64,000 nucleotides of DNA from Pseudopyrenochaeta lycopersici. Lineage: Eukaryota; Ascomycota; Dothideomycetes; Pleosporales; Pseudopyrenochaetaceae. Under the pieces are notes generated by a model. It had not been told where the DNA came from and did no database searches. It was given only the letters and a program-made list of their open reading frames with translations. Position numbers and translations under genes: made by a program. The stretch spans positions 1,426,001-1,490,000 of the forward strand of contig NHZP01000007.1 of the NCBI GenBank assembly GCA_003313425.1. Direction: 5' to 3'. Below are positions 23,782 through 34,989 of this stretch, piece after piece. Within the stretch, counting starts at the first letter, position 1, and each line of letters starts with the position of its first letter.

Positions 23782-25288
23782 TCAGAGCATCTCGTCATCC
23801 ATTGCAGTGTCGCCTCCGGCGGTCGCCTGGGTAGCGCCCTCACCATTGGCGGCGTTGGTGTTGCCATCACCGCTGGGGAAGTAGTCCGCCATCTCAGCGT
23901 CAAGCTCTTCCACAGTCTTCTTCTTAGGGCGGGCATCACGACCACCGCGCCCACGACCACGACCACGGGCGTCTCCACGACCGCGTCCGGAAGCAGGGGC
24001 GGCCTTAGCAGCGGTAGCGGGCTTTGGCTTGTCCTTCTTCGGTTGACTGGACATTGTAAGTCGAGGTTCATTGAGTGAGAGCAGGGAGTACATACGTGAC
24101 ACGGTCGGCAAGCGAGGGTTGACGAGCTGGGGGCGGGAGATTGGCAGCGCTGACGAGCATCTCCACGCGCACTGGACGGTTATCGATCTTGACACCGTTC
24201 AAAGCGTTGGTAGCCTTGACAGCTTGCTCATGCTTATTGAAGATGATAGTGGCGCTTCCCAGGCTGCGCCCATTGGGACCGTACTGTAACAAAATCTTCT
24301 TGGGCCGGCCCACACCAACTGCTCCGGTGAAGTAATCCTAAAAAGTGTATTAGTTTTCGTGCCAGGAAATAGGTTCGCAGTAATAGAAGCAAGATCAACG
24401 AGTCCATGTTCAGCGGTAGGCAGTCATCGGATCCATGTTCGCGCGGTCGTATAGCGCCGCTCGGAAAGTGAGATTCAATGTCCAGGTGCAGTGAACGATG
24501 CGTTCAGCGGGATGAGGCAGTCTCAGCAAGAGAGCGTTCTGTTGAGTAAGGCAGCGTATGTAGGACGCTGCGAGCCAGTCTTGAGAGTTTCTACCCACAC
24601 CCATCTGGGGATCTCAAGATGCTCATGTACAGGACATGACGCTGGCTCCTCGCTGCTCTATTGGTTTGCTGAGGTCGCTGCAGAGCAACCAGGAATACAT
24701 CACTGGTGCACTGGCGCCTTTGCTTCCACTCCAGGAGCGTAGCTTGTGGACATTGATCTCACTTTCGTTGCGGCGGTACCTCGGAATGTTCGCATGCTGC
24801 AAGTCGAATACCAGTCGCGGCTGCCTAACGCGTATCATGGTTTGACTTTATTGCAAGGCATGGCTCAACACCCATACCGTGAGGCGAAGGAGAAAGGTTC
24901 GATTCGTCGGAGTGGACTCGTAATCGCTCGCAGAATGCGACGTAACAGTAGGCTCAAAGACCTGCAACGGTCTTACATACCTGAAGTTGGCCTTGCTCAA
25001 CATCCAGTGGCTAGGACGAGTTAGTGGATATTGGAGTCGCATTCAACACAAGATACATACCAGGTTGGAAACCATAATCTTCGTCTCGCCGGCTGAGGAC
25101 GCAGCGGGTGCTGTAGGGACGGCCTTGGTTTGTTTGGCTTGGCGTGTGGCCTTCGAGACACCGCCAATAGGCGCCGCAGTGGCGGCTGCGCGTGAAGGAT
25201 TTGATCGTCGTCCGCCTCGGCCGCGACCACGAGAGGTTTTTGACTTGGAGAGGATCTCGTCAAGGCTGAGCTCCATCTTGTTCGACAT
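23782..25288 (-). CDS. YRA1: mRNA export factor, ALY/REF (Yra1) family
   Basis: Exons are 25288-25061, 25010-24981 (only 30 nt), 24337-24096 and 24046-23782, encoding 254 aa. The order is an N-terminal UAP56/Sub2-binding motif (MELSLDEILSKSK), an RG-rich patch, one RRM (RNP2 IMVSNLPLDV, RNP1-like GSATIIFNK), a second RG-rich region, and a C-terminal UAP56-binding helix (KKKTVEELDAEMADYF). This is the full REF architecture. The protein acts in the nucleus, linking spliced mRNA to the Mex67 export receptor. The 30-nt exon encodes PLDVEQGQLQ inside the RRM. It is followed by a 643-nt intron, about ten times the local norm. The gene is divergent from a translation-associated CCCH protein. Confidence 0.92.
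24338..24980 (-). other. Exceptionally long intron of the ALY/REF gene
   Basis: This 643-nt intron starts GTATGT and ends TTTTTAG, whereas most introns in the window are 45-65 nt. Yeast YRA1 also has an unusually large intron that mediates autoregulation. Position inside the RRM-coding part and size suggest a comparable role here, by inference. I found no convincing ORF or snoRNA boxes within it. Confidence 0.75.
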
Positions 25289-25862
25289 ATTGACGATTTG
25301 AGGCGTGGTGTTACTTGGGTAAATGGGTGTTCGGAAAAGGCGCGCTGGTGTCAAGCAGACGAAGCGATAGCAGAGTCTAGCGGATGCTTATTGTTTGGTT
25401 GATGAAAGCGCGACTGGCAAAGTCGGGCGGATGAAGACAAAGGGGCGCGCTTTTTGGTGGAGCGCGTCTCAGCAATGGAGACTCGTGGGACGATGACTCG
25501 GATTGGCTTGCGCGTTTGTAAATTAAAGAGTGCAATGGAGAAGGTTCGCACTGATGAAAGACAGAAGTTGTGGTAGAATCAGTGGTGGTGAGATGAAGAA
25601 AAGGGTGAGGGCGAGGCAGCAGGACTGTCAAGGAGAGGCTGTGCTGAGACTTGGCAACCCACCCGAGCGTGATTGGCTATGATACGTGAATCAGATCGTC
25701 CGCCACTTGGAAACTTCCGCACCCCACACATCGTCATTCTCACTTTGACACACAACCCATATACTTCTGCCCACCGCTAGGCAGCGAGACACGACACATC
25801 TGCCTCGGATATTGTCGAAATTTGCGAAATCACTGTCCTTTCAACACAAACCCTCCACCAAG
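25289..25862. promoter_or_regulatory. Divergent promoter of two housekeeping genes
   Basis: 574 bp separate the start codons of the ALY/REF gene (leftward) and the Tma46-like gene (rightward). Both promoters and 5' UTRs lie here. A pyrimidine-rich tract precedes the rightward start (near 25736-25800). No specific operator was identified. Confidence 0.5.
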
Positions 25863-26941
25863 ATGGCACCGAAAGGCAAGGGCGACCAGCCCAAAGTGAA
25901 GAAGGTTGCCGTAGACAAAACCTTTGGCATGAAAAATAAAAAGGGAGGAGCAGCCCAGAAGCAAATTGCCCAAATCAAAGCTACAGCCGCGTCTGGGGGC
26001 TCACCCGAAGAGAAGCGAAAGGCGGCTGAAAAACTACAGAGGGAGAAGGACAAGGCTGCCGCAGAGCAAGCACGTAAAGAAACCGCCGAGCTCTTCAAAC
26101 CCGTCCAAGTCCAAAAAGTCCCATTCGGTGTGGATCCTAAGGCTGTACTTTGCCAATTCTTCAAGAAGGGAAATTGTGAAAAGGGCAAGAAGTGCAAGTT
26201 CAGCCATGACCTGGCTATTGAGCGTAAGACGGAGAAGAGGAGCTTATATACAGACTCGAGAGACCAGGAGAAGGAAGAGGAAGAAGAGCGAAAGAAAAAG
26301 GATAATATAGACGACTGGGATGAGGAGAAATTACGGCAGGTCGTGTTGAGCAAGCACGGCAATCCTAAGACGACCACAGACAAAGTATGCAAGTACTTCA
26401 TCCAAGCAATCGAGGATCAAAAATACGGTTGGTTTTGGACATGCCCCAATGGAGGCGATAAATGCATGTACAAGCACTCCTTGCCGCCTGGGTATGTTCT
26501 CAAATGCTGCGTGCGTGAATGGGACGATGTGCTAATTAAGGCAGATTCGTAATCAAGACCAAAGAACAACGCGCCGCCGAAAAAGCCCTTATGGCCAATT
26601 CACCCCTCGCTACCCTCACCCTCGAAGACTTCCTTGAATCCGAGCGCCATAAACTTACCGGCACCCTCACCCCCGTAACCGAAGAAACATTTGCCAAGTG
26701 GAAGAAGGAGCGTGTAGACAAGAAGCAGGCTGAAGAGGAGGCCAAGAAGATGAAGGACGCGACCGGCAGAGCAATGTTTGAGAAGGGTGATTGGCAAGTT
26801 GACAGCGAAGCGGATAGTGATGATGAAGATGATGATGGAACGTGGAATTTGGAGGCTATGCGGAGAGAGACGGAAGCTGCGAGAGCGAGGAAGGAGGAGG
26901 AGCGGATGGCGGCGCAAATGGGAAATCTTGCCGTGTCTTGA
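25863..26941 (+). CDS. TMA46: CCCH zinc-finger protein, Tma46/ZC3H15 (DRG-family regulatory) type
   Basis: Two exons, 25863-26491 and 26545-26941, encode 341 aa. It opens [20 protein letters not shown], followed by a lysine-rich region and two CCCH fingers: [19 protein letters not shown], then CKYFIQ...[12 protein letters not shown]. An acidic coiled DFRP-type segment ([15 protein letters not shown] onwards) and an acidic C-terminal stretch rich in D/E complete the known architecture. Homologues stabilise the GTPase Rbg1/DRG1 and associate with translating ribosomes in the cytoplasm. The start is the first ATG after a pyrimidine-rich leader and matches the family N-terminus. Confidence in orthology is high. 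Confidence 0.92.
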
Positions 26942-28463
26942 AAGCTGTAGACTGCACCTGGAGGAGCCGTTCATGTGGACTGACTTGAAGACGTATGCCA
27001 GATGCCACACAATGCTGCAAAAGCTTGTGGGGTAGACTCGCGTCTGTAGTGGAGGATAAGAGCATGCATTATGAAGGTCACAGGCTGTTCATATCATGGG
27101 CGCAGATATGCTTGCTCAAATCTAGCGTTTCGCGGCTGCATGACATCGATCGAGCTACATGGCTCTTGGTGTCCGGCGTAGTGGATTTGGACAAACTATT
27201 ACTATGTATGTCTTCTACTGAATGTATGGCAATCTTTACATGAAGAGAATTGTTGGGCCATGTGTCTCAGGCCAAGCTTGAAATGCTTGTGACGAATAAG
27301 GAACGTTTTTGCATCTGAGGGTATTGGGTACGCCGAAAGAAGTGATAGCAATAATTAGAGAAGTGCAAAGACTCACTGTAAGGTCAAGCCCTAGTTGTTC
27401 GTGTTTTCGGTTTGGAGTTGCTCGATCAGGCATACACAATTGATGAAACCAGCTTTACTCTTCCGTTTCATATATATCTTCTCGGTTCTTAAGAACCATT
27501 CGTTGCTTCAAAGTCACTTAACTTGTGCATTTACATTACACGAATGAGGAGAATGCATCGACGAGGCACAGTAGTCGTAGCATATTGACAAGTTCACAGG
27601 ACCCGAACAGGCTCTCCGTTTGACTAAGCTTTGCGACGGGAAGTACTCGGTGATGAACTATATTTGAATCCTAGAATATTGAAGACATAACCAATTTAAC
27701 ATCCGAAAGCTCGGAAGGAAGCTACGGGTGTTGGAGATGATTCGGTGATGAACACGGCAGCAATGATGCTCAGTGTGTTTGTTGCTAAAATTGCATACAA
27801 GGAGATGGCTCGGGAATAAGAAGCATATGATCTTTGAGGTGATTGGTTGCCGTAGTGATGAATGGCCCAGCTCGCACGAGCTCAAGAAAGTGCTAACTCC
27901 CCTGATGGCCAAATATTCACTGGAATGCATTTACGGTAGATGTAGTGTCGGTATGTGGAGACACTAGGAACGTTGACGCGGCGAGCTAAGTCCGAACATG
28001 TTATTGGCCTCCCCACGTGAAACGTGCGGCAAGATGTGTCCTTTCCCTAAACAGCTACCTAAAGCCACGCCTAGCCCCGAACCAGGAAAGGACGACTGTC
28101 ATCTTGGCAGCAAATTGCCGGTCAGCTCTTCCGCCCAAGCTCCCCGCAACATGACGGCATGCCAGCCGGCGCCCTCCTAGTCGAGCGTCTCGAAGCTGTC
28201 TACATCCGATCGTATTGCCGGTCTAGCTGTCAGTCCCGAGTTGCTTGCCATGGCTATGGACTCCGACACTAGCTTCGTTCAGCTTATGATCGATGGAGCA
28301 TTCTTAAAGCGGCTCTTGTCGCTGTTCCAGCTCCCGGGTTAATCTATCTTCACTGCGATCGACTTTTATACCACGAGCGGCAAAGTTTCAAATCGTCGCT
28401 TGTTACACATATCGCATCCAATAGCCCTCCTCACCTATAACATTACAACCTGAGCTGGACGAC
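26942..28463. other. 1.5-kb intergenic region
   Basis: It separates two rightward genes. It holds the 3' flank of the CCCH gene and, near its end, a TTTTATA element (around 28365, about 95 bp before the next start codon) that could serve as a TATA box. No gene was found. Confidence 0.45.
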
Positions 28464-30406
28464 ATGGCTGTGGAAAACTACGATATTGTCATTGTCGGTG
28501 CAGGCCCCGTCGGCCTTTGTCTTTCGACATGTCTCTCACGATGGGGTTACAAAATCAAGCACATCGACAACAGGCCAGAGCCGACACCAACTGGACGGGC
28601 GGATGGTATTCAACCCCGCTCGCTAGATCTTCTCCGGAATATGGGTCTCAAGCGCAAGATCATGGAGCATGAGCCCGCTAAAGTCTACGAAGTCGCATTC
28701 TGGGACCCGGCTGCCAAGGGTATCCACAGGACGGGAACTTGGGCCAGTTGCCCAAAGTTTATTGATGCGCGGTATCCATTCACAACGCTTCTGCACCAAG
28801 GCCTGATTGAGCGCGTTTTCATTGAGGATATTGAGAAGAATGGCACAAAGCTTCAAAGGCCATGGACCATTACTGGATTCAAGAACGATGGAAAGGATTC
28901 AACATACCCTGTCGAGGTTAACCTGGCGCATGTCGATGGCACCATGTCAGAGACTGTACGCGCAAAGTACCTGTTTAGTGGAGAGGGCGCAAGGAGCTTT
29001 GTACGAGATCAGTTAGGTGTCAAGATGATATACAAGGACCCCATTGCCCACGTTTGGGGCGTCATGGACGGAGTTGTGCGTACAAATTTCCCCGACATCA
29101 AGGTAAGAATATCCCCGGACCCTGTACTACACCACAATTCCTAACAGAGACTTAGATGAAATGCACAATTCACTCCGACGCCGGCTCCATCATGGTTATT
29201 CCCCGCGAAAACAATATGGTCCGCCTATACATCCAAGTCGCGAGCTCCACAGACAAGGATTGGGACCCCCGTAAGAGTAAGACAGCCGAAGAAGTTCAAC
29301 GCCAAGCTCAAGAAATTCTCAAGCCATACACCATATCATGGGACCGTGTAGAGTGGTACTCGGTCTATCCAATTGGCCAGGGCATTGCAGAGCGCTACAC
29401 ACTCGACGAGCGTGTGTTCATGGGAGGTGATTCGTGCCACACACACTCGCCAAAGGCAGGACAAGGCATGAACACAGCTTTCCTGGATGCGGTTAACCTC
29501 GCATGGAAGATTCATCATGTTGAGAACGGCTGGGCACCGAGATCTATGCTATCGACTTACGAATCCGAGCGCAAACTCATTGCCGAGACGCTGCTTGACT
29601 TCGACGCTCGATATGCAAAGCTCTTCTCCGCGCGTATTCCCTCAGCTGGCGAAGTCGCTGGTGCATCGAGTAACGCAACCGAAGACAATGAGTTCATCAA
29701 GACTTTCAAGGCATCTTGTGAATTTACATCTGGTTACGGCGTGGCCTACAACCCCAATGCTATCAACTGGGGTCCTGAGCATCCCGCCCAACATCCTCTC
29801 ATCCTGCAGCATGAGAAAGGTACTACTCAGCGAACTGGCAGAATCCTTACGGCCGCAACTGTAACCCGCGTTGTCGATGCCAATGTTGTGCATCTCGAGC
29901 AGGAAATTCCTCTCAACGGCTCATATCGCATTTTCATCTTCGGTGGGGCACCAGACAAGACCACAAGAGCACTTAAGGATCTAGCCTCCAGTATGAGCGC
30001 TCCAACTTCTTTCTTCTCAAACTTCCTCTTCAAGGACCTCAGCACAACAGACCGCTATCACGAGCGTCACAACCCACACACCTCTTTCGCGACTCTCGCC
30101 CTCATCTTCAACTCACCGCGCTCGAAAATTCACATTGACGAGCAGCTCCCGGAGACATTTGCGCGCTACGCAGACCACGTCTACGCCGACGACATCTGGG
30201 ACCAGCGTGTGCCAGACGCAAAGGCTTCAGCACACGCAAAAATGGGACTTGATGACCAGACGGGCGGTGTTGTTGTTGTCCGCCCTGATGGATACGTCGG
30301 TGTCGTTGTCAAGCTTGAGGAGGGTCAAGGCACCTGTGAAGCACTGAACAAGTACTTCGAGGTCGTTACAGGGAAGAAATTGGGTGCAGAAAAGGCGAGT
30401 TTGTAG
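28464..30406 (+). CDS. FAD-dependent phenol hydroxylase-like monooxygenase
   Basis: Two exons, 28464-29102 and 29156-30406, encode 629 aa. The Rossmann start [16 protein letters not shown] binds FAD. The substrate/FAD-contact region [14 protein letters not shown] and the GD motif [19 protein letters not shown] place it among class A flavoprotein aromatic hydroxylases. The C-terminal third has the thioredoxin-like phenol-hydroxylase dimerisation domain ([22 protein letters not shown]). Such enzymes hydroxylate phenols or 3-hydroxybenzoate-type aromatics with NAD(P)H and O2. Neighbours are unrelated, so the aromatic substrate is undetermined. The last residues (ASL) are not a canonical peroxisomal signal. 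Confidence 0.88.
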
Positions 30407-31143
30407 GACACTTTGATATAAACAAAAATTGGTGAAGTGGGTATGATACCTTGGGCTGCTTTTTGCTGTTAGAAAACCGCATAGCGTATTCTTCCTCGAT
30501 TCATGTATATAATCTCCTCGAGTTGTCCTCGTTAGTCGATTTAATGAACGTTATGACAGCTTTCCATCTAATGATTCTGTAAACCTGAATGTTCTCTATT
30601 TATCTGTTGTTATAATCTTCGTTTCAAACACACTCGAAAACATACCATTTCTAAAGCTAAATCGGACTGGTGTGCATTGTAAGAGTGGCTGTTATCGCCG
30701 TGCCATACCCTGGCGTGTGGCGAAGGTCTGAAATGATGCTGCAATATTCTACTAGTCCTTCTTTATAATCTCGTCTAGCAGAAGTCCTCTGTAATGGCAT
30801 GTAAAAGTTCTAATGTGGCCTAGTACTAACATAAATAAGCGGAAACCTGCTTGTCTTTGTTCTAGCCTAATTCGGTGCTGTAGCTCTTAACTTAGCTATC
30901 TCTCTCGGTCTACGCAACATCCTATGGCTTGGTAAAATGAAGGTAGTAATTTTGTATAGGAGCCGGTATTTGATTCATGTATCGCCAAGGTATTCCAACA
31001 TCAATAAGGCTGACATTGCCTACTATTGTATTGCGGGGTTCTGTGACACAACACAAGGCTGTCGCGATGGAACGGCCATCAACATTTCGTTCATCATACA
31101 TAGAAACCGGAACCATCTAACACTCGAATTGTAAAAAAAAAAG
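30407..31143. other. Intergenic region
   Basis: This 737-bp spacer between two rightward genes is A/T-leaning and ends in a poly-A run abutting the next start codon (31133-31143). No gene was found. Confidence 0.45.
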
Positions 31144-33700
31144 ATGTCATCTACTACATATCCTGATATCTATCGCACACCTTTATTGCCAGGCAAAATT
31201 CGCTTACTTCGCATATTGCCTCACGAGGACGACAAGGCGCCCATTCAATGTGAGCTCTTCCACTACTCTCTCCAGATTTCAGGCAGACGAGCCGATCCAT
31301 ATGATGCTTTATCCTATGTATGGGGTGACCCGGCCGAAACCCAGTCTATATGCGTACGCCAACCTAATTCCACAAACGAACACAATCTACTAGTGACAGA
31401 AAATCTTCATGGAGTTCTATCACGTCTCCGGTATCGCTATTTTGAACGAATTTTATGGGTAGATGCTGTTTGTATCAACCAGAAGGATGAGCGTGAGAAA
31501 GAGCGCCAAATCCGGTTGATGATCAAGATCTACGGTCAAGCAAGCCGTGTACTTGTTTGGCTTGGAGAGTCAGCGGATGACAGTGACTGTGCGCTTCAAG
31601 AGATAATCCGTGCTGGAGGCTACAAGCTAGGAGAACACTTAAACAACGAATCAAGTCACAAAGCTATAACAGCACTTCTTCGACGACCGTGGTTTCGGCG
31701 CATTTGGGTAAAGCAACTACCTTCTTGTCACCCTTACAAATTTAGTTGACTGATTTATCAAGGTCCTCCAAGAAGTTGCTGGTGCTCGACATGTTCTAAT
31801 CGTATGTGGAACTACGGAGGTCAATGGATATGCATTCTGCTTAGGCCTAGAGTCATTGGAGATTTTCCATAAGGCTCAGCGAGACTTGCTGGATTTGGTC
31901 CGTCCAGTGATCTACCTAATCAAGGAATCGATCTTTAGACCTGACTTCTCGATGAGTAATTCAGACAGTTCCTCCTCCCTCGATGTATGTTCACTAGGAG
32001 AACTAATGGATATGTATCACACCCATGAGGCTACTATGCGCCACGACAAGGTGTATGCCCTTTTAGGCATGAGCTCTGATGATCTTAGCAACGTTGGGTT
32101 GTTACCGGATTACAGTCTTCCTTGGGAGGAGCTCTTGCAGCGACTGGCCAAGTATCTGCTCTGTCAAAATATATCCGTAGAGACGTGGAACAGCGATAGA
32201 GAGTTGGCAATAATCAAGGGCAAAGGGTGTATCCTTGGCAAGGTTTTCTTAAATAAAACCAACGCAGGCTGGAGTAAGAGAGAAGGCGTTAACATTGAAT
32301 TCAGGGATGAAGAAGAGCACGTTCACTGGAACATTCAAGTGTCAGCAAACTCCATCAGAGATGGAGACATCCTCTGCCTTCTTGAAGGAGCCTCAAAGCC
32401 TACGATCATTCGACCACGGTATGAATATTTTGACATTATCGTAATTGCAGTCAGGCTCCCAGAATCGAGTTTCCTAAAAACGAAGAGATGCGTTTTCACC
32501 CGCGATTTGCTGCTTGCATGGGACTGGCAAATCTTCTCAGAGAAGTCTGGACACCAAGGAAATTATGCAGATTTATTGCAAACCAAGGCCAGAGTGTTGA
32601 ATTCCTTAAGCGAGTTTGAAGAAAAAATAGACAATTCAACTAGAATATGGAACGCTGCTCTGATACTGGGAGATGTTAAAGAATACGAAGAGGCAGAGAA
32701 GAAGCTTCTTATAGCTATCAAGGGTTATAGTGTAGCTATTGGTGTAGAACCGCATACACTTAAAAGTCAATACGGTCTGACACCGCTGTCATGGGCGGCA
32801 GGAAACGGATACTATGCTGTAGTACACCAGCTGCTTGAGAAAGGAAGCGCAAGGGTTGACCTAGAAATCAAGGATAGCCAGTATGGTCAGACATCATTAT
32901 CCTGGGCAGCAGGAAACGGGCACGGGGCAGTAGTGAAGCTACTGCTTGATACAAGCAAGGTTGGCGTTGATAGTAAGGATGTTCAGGGGCGCACACCGCT
33001 GTCGCGGGCAGCAGAGAACGGGCATGAGGCAGTAGTAAAGCTACTGCTTGATACAGGTAAGGTTGATGTTGATAGTAAAGATATTTATAGGCAAACGCCG
33101 CTGTGGTGGGCAGCAGAGAACGGGCATGAGGCAGTAGTAGAGCTACTGCTTGATACAGGCAAGGTTGACGTTAATAGCAAGGTTAATTATGAGCGGACGC
33201 CGCTGTCGCGGGCAGCAAGGAACGGGTATGAGGCAGTAGTAAAGCTACTGCTTGATACAGATAAGGTTGACGTTGGTAGCAAGGATATTTATAGGCAAAC
33301 GCCGCTGTCGTGGGCAGTAGAGAACGGGCATGAGGCAGTAGTGAAGCTCCTTCTTGATACAGGCAAGGTTAACGTTGATAGTAAGGATATTGATGGGCAA
33401 ACGCCGCTGTGGCGAGCCGCAGAGAACGGGCATGAGGCAGTAGTAAAGCTACTGCTCGATACAGGCATGGTTGACGTTAATAGCGAGGGTATTGATGGGC
33501 AAACGCCGCTGTGGCGAGCCGCAGAGAACGGGCATGAGGCAGTAGTAAAGCTACTGTTTGATACAGGCAAGGTTGACATTGATAGTAAGGATCGATATAA
33601 GCGGACGCCGCTGTCGCGGGCAGCATGGGACGGGCATGAGGCAGTAGTAAAGCTACTTCTTGATATAGACAAGGTTGATGTTGATAGTAAGGATGTTTAG
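31144..33700 (+). CDS. HET-domain protein with C-terminal ankyrin repeats
   Basis: Two exons, 31144-31707 and 31763-33700, encode 833 aa as read. The HET (heterokaryon incompatibility) domain occupies about residues 50-200, with YDALSYVWGDP, RILWVDAVCINQKDE, IYGQASRVLVWLGE and RPWFRRIWVLQEVAGA. A less conserved middle region of about 320 residues follows, then one divergent and eight near-identical 34-residue ankyrin repeats (TPLxxAAENGHEAVVKLLLD). HET proteins act in non-self recognition and can trigger cell death. Repeat domains on such proteins usually carry recognition and vary between strains. The frame ends abruptly in the loop of a repeat, and more ankyrin-coding sequence follows out of frame, so the present C-terminus looks truncated. 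Confidence 0.9.
32884..33700 (+). repeat. Tandem 102-nt ankyrin-coding repeats
   Basis: Eight head-to-tail 102-nt units (34 codons each) are so alike at the DNA level that stretches such as GAGGCAGTAGTAAAGCTACT recur almost unchanged. Differences concentrate at the variable beta-turn positions. This implies recent unit duplication or gene-conversion homogenisation. Confidence 0.9.
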
Positions 33701-33988
33701 GGCGGACGCCGCTGTCGCGGGCAGCGGATAAAGGGCATGAGGCAGTAGTGAAGCTACTGCTTGATACAGGCAAGGTTGACGTTAATAGCGAGGACATTGA
33801 TGGGCAAACGCCGCTGTGGCGGGCCGCAGAAAAGGGGGATGAGGCAGCAGCTTCATTACTACTAAAACAAGCGAGGTGAACGCTGATAGGAGAATTGTGA
33901 ACGGCTGAGGCCACTGATCTATGCGTCGGAGGATAGACGTGTCGCAGTAGTGAAGTTGCTAAAGCAAGATATCAATCTCTCTAAATAG
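33701..33988 (+). pseudogene. Broken 3' tail of the HET-ankyrin gene
   Basis: After the TAG at 33698-33700, at least two more ankyrin units (ending at a TGA at 33878-33880) continue in a different frame. A further degenerate unit (VAVVKLLKQDINLSK) runs to about 33988. At least one single-base frameshift plus stop codons separate them from the upstream frame. The tail was once part of a longer repeat domain. Confidence 0.7.
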
Positions 33989-34978
33989 ACTATGTCAATT
34001 GTAACGTCTTTCCTCCAAGGTTCAACTAACATCCATGCTTTCCTCCAAACAACAATACCGTATAAATACAATGTCATTGTAATCTGGCAAGCAATACATT
34101 GCACATAAAAGTCTACACTGAGATGGTTTACTAGTACGTAGATAGAAAAAAAGGCCTATAGGTACACAAAATATTTTCGAGCAAAGAAGGGCAGACTTAC
34201 AATATTAATTCTGAGAGTCGTACGAAGGGGAGAGTTCAGACTTGCACTTGAGCTTTCAAAGTCCAAGCTGCTTCTTGGTTATGGCATATCGCGTCTTACA
34301 TAAGCTATGACATAGTGTGTCGTGAGATGTGCCGAGTGTTTGGGCACACGCTGTTGATTCCGTCAATTAGATGGCGGATGATTGGAAGCACTAGCCGGCG
34401 TGGTATTCTCGCACGAATAAAGCGCCGCCTGTAGCCTCATGTCGATACCATAGCACCTTAGTGACGATGTTAGATTCTCAAGGCTACATGTGAGCGATAT
34501 AGGTTGCGAAATTGGCATAAGCTTCATTATGGCCTTGTAGTGAACAAGTCTCCTTCACATCAAAATACACCATCCACGAACCAGGCGGGAAAAGCTTCAA
34601 GGTGCAGTCAGCATGCAGTCAAAAGCATGAACTGAGAAGTGTGTAGTGCTACTAAATGTTTAGTCAAGCTCTTAACAGTCTTTCTTGTTACAGCGACGGC
34701 CCCGTTCCGCATCAACGACAGTACCTTAACAAATTCGTGCACCGAAACACCAGCACCTCTCAAGCCATGTAAACTTAACCACCATCACACCCACTCATCA
34801 CCTTGTAGACAACATACAATGGCATTATTTTACTCAAAGGAATCGAGTTGCACATGGCTAATTCCATTTGACAAGCCTTCCCACCAAAACCAAAAAAATA
34901 ATGCTCAGATCCACACCTACGGTCTCCTACACCACACCACGACCCAACCACAACACCACAACGAACAGACAAAAACAC
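33989..34978. other. Intergenic region
   Basis: Nothing gene-like is supported here. The right end is an A/C-rich low-complexity tract (about 34900-34985) directly downstream of the tRNA terminator on the minus strand. Confidence 0.45.
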
Positions 34979-34984
34979 AAAAAA
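34979..34984 (-). terminator. RNA polymerase III terminator of the tRNA gene
   Basis: Reading the minus strand, a run of six T residues begins 5 nt after the tRNA discriminator base. T runs of this length terminate Pol III. Confidence 0.8.
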
Positions 34985-34989
34985 GAAAC

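Noticed and set aside
24890..24912. GGTTCGATTC inside the long ALY/REF intron, as a possible tRNA
   Set aside because: It is on the opposite strand, with no pairing T stem or other arms.
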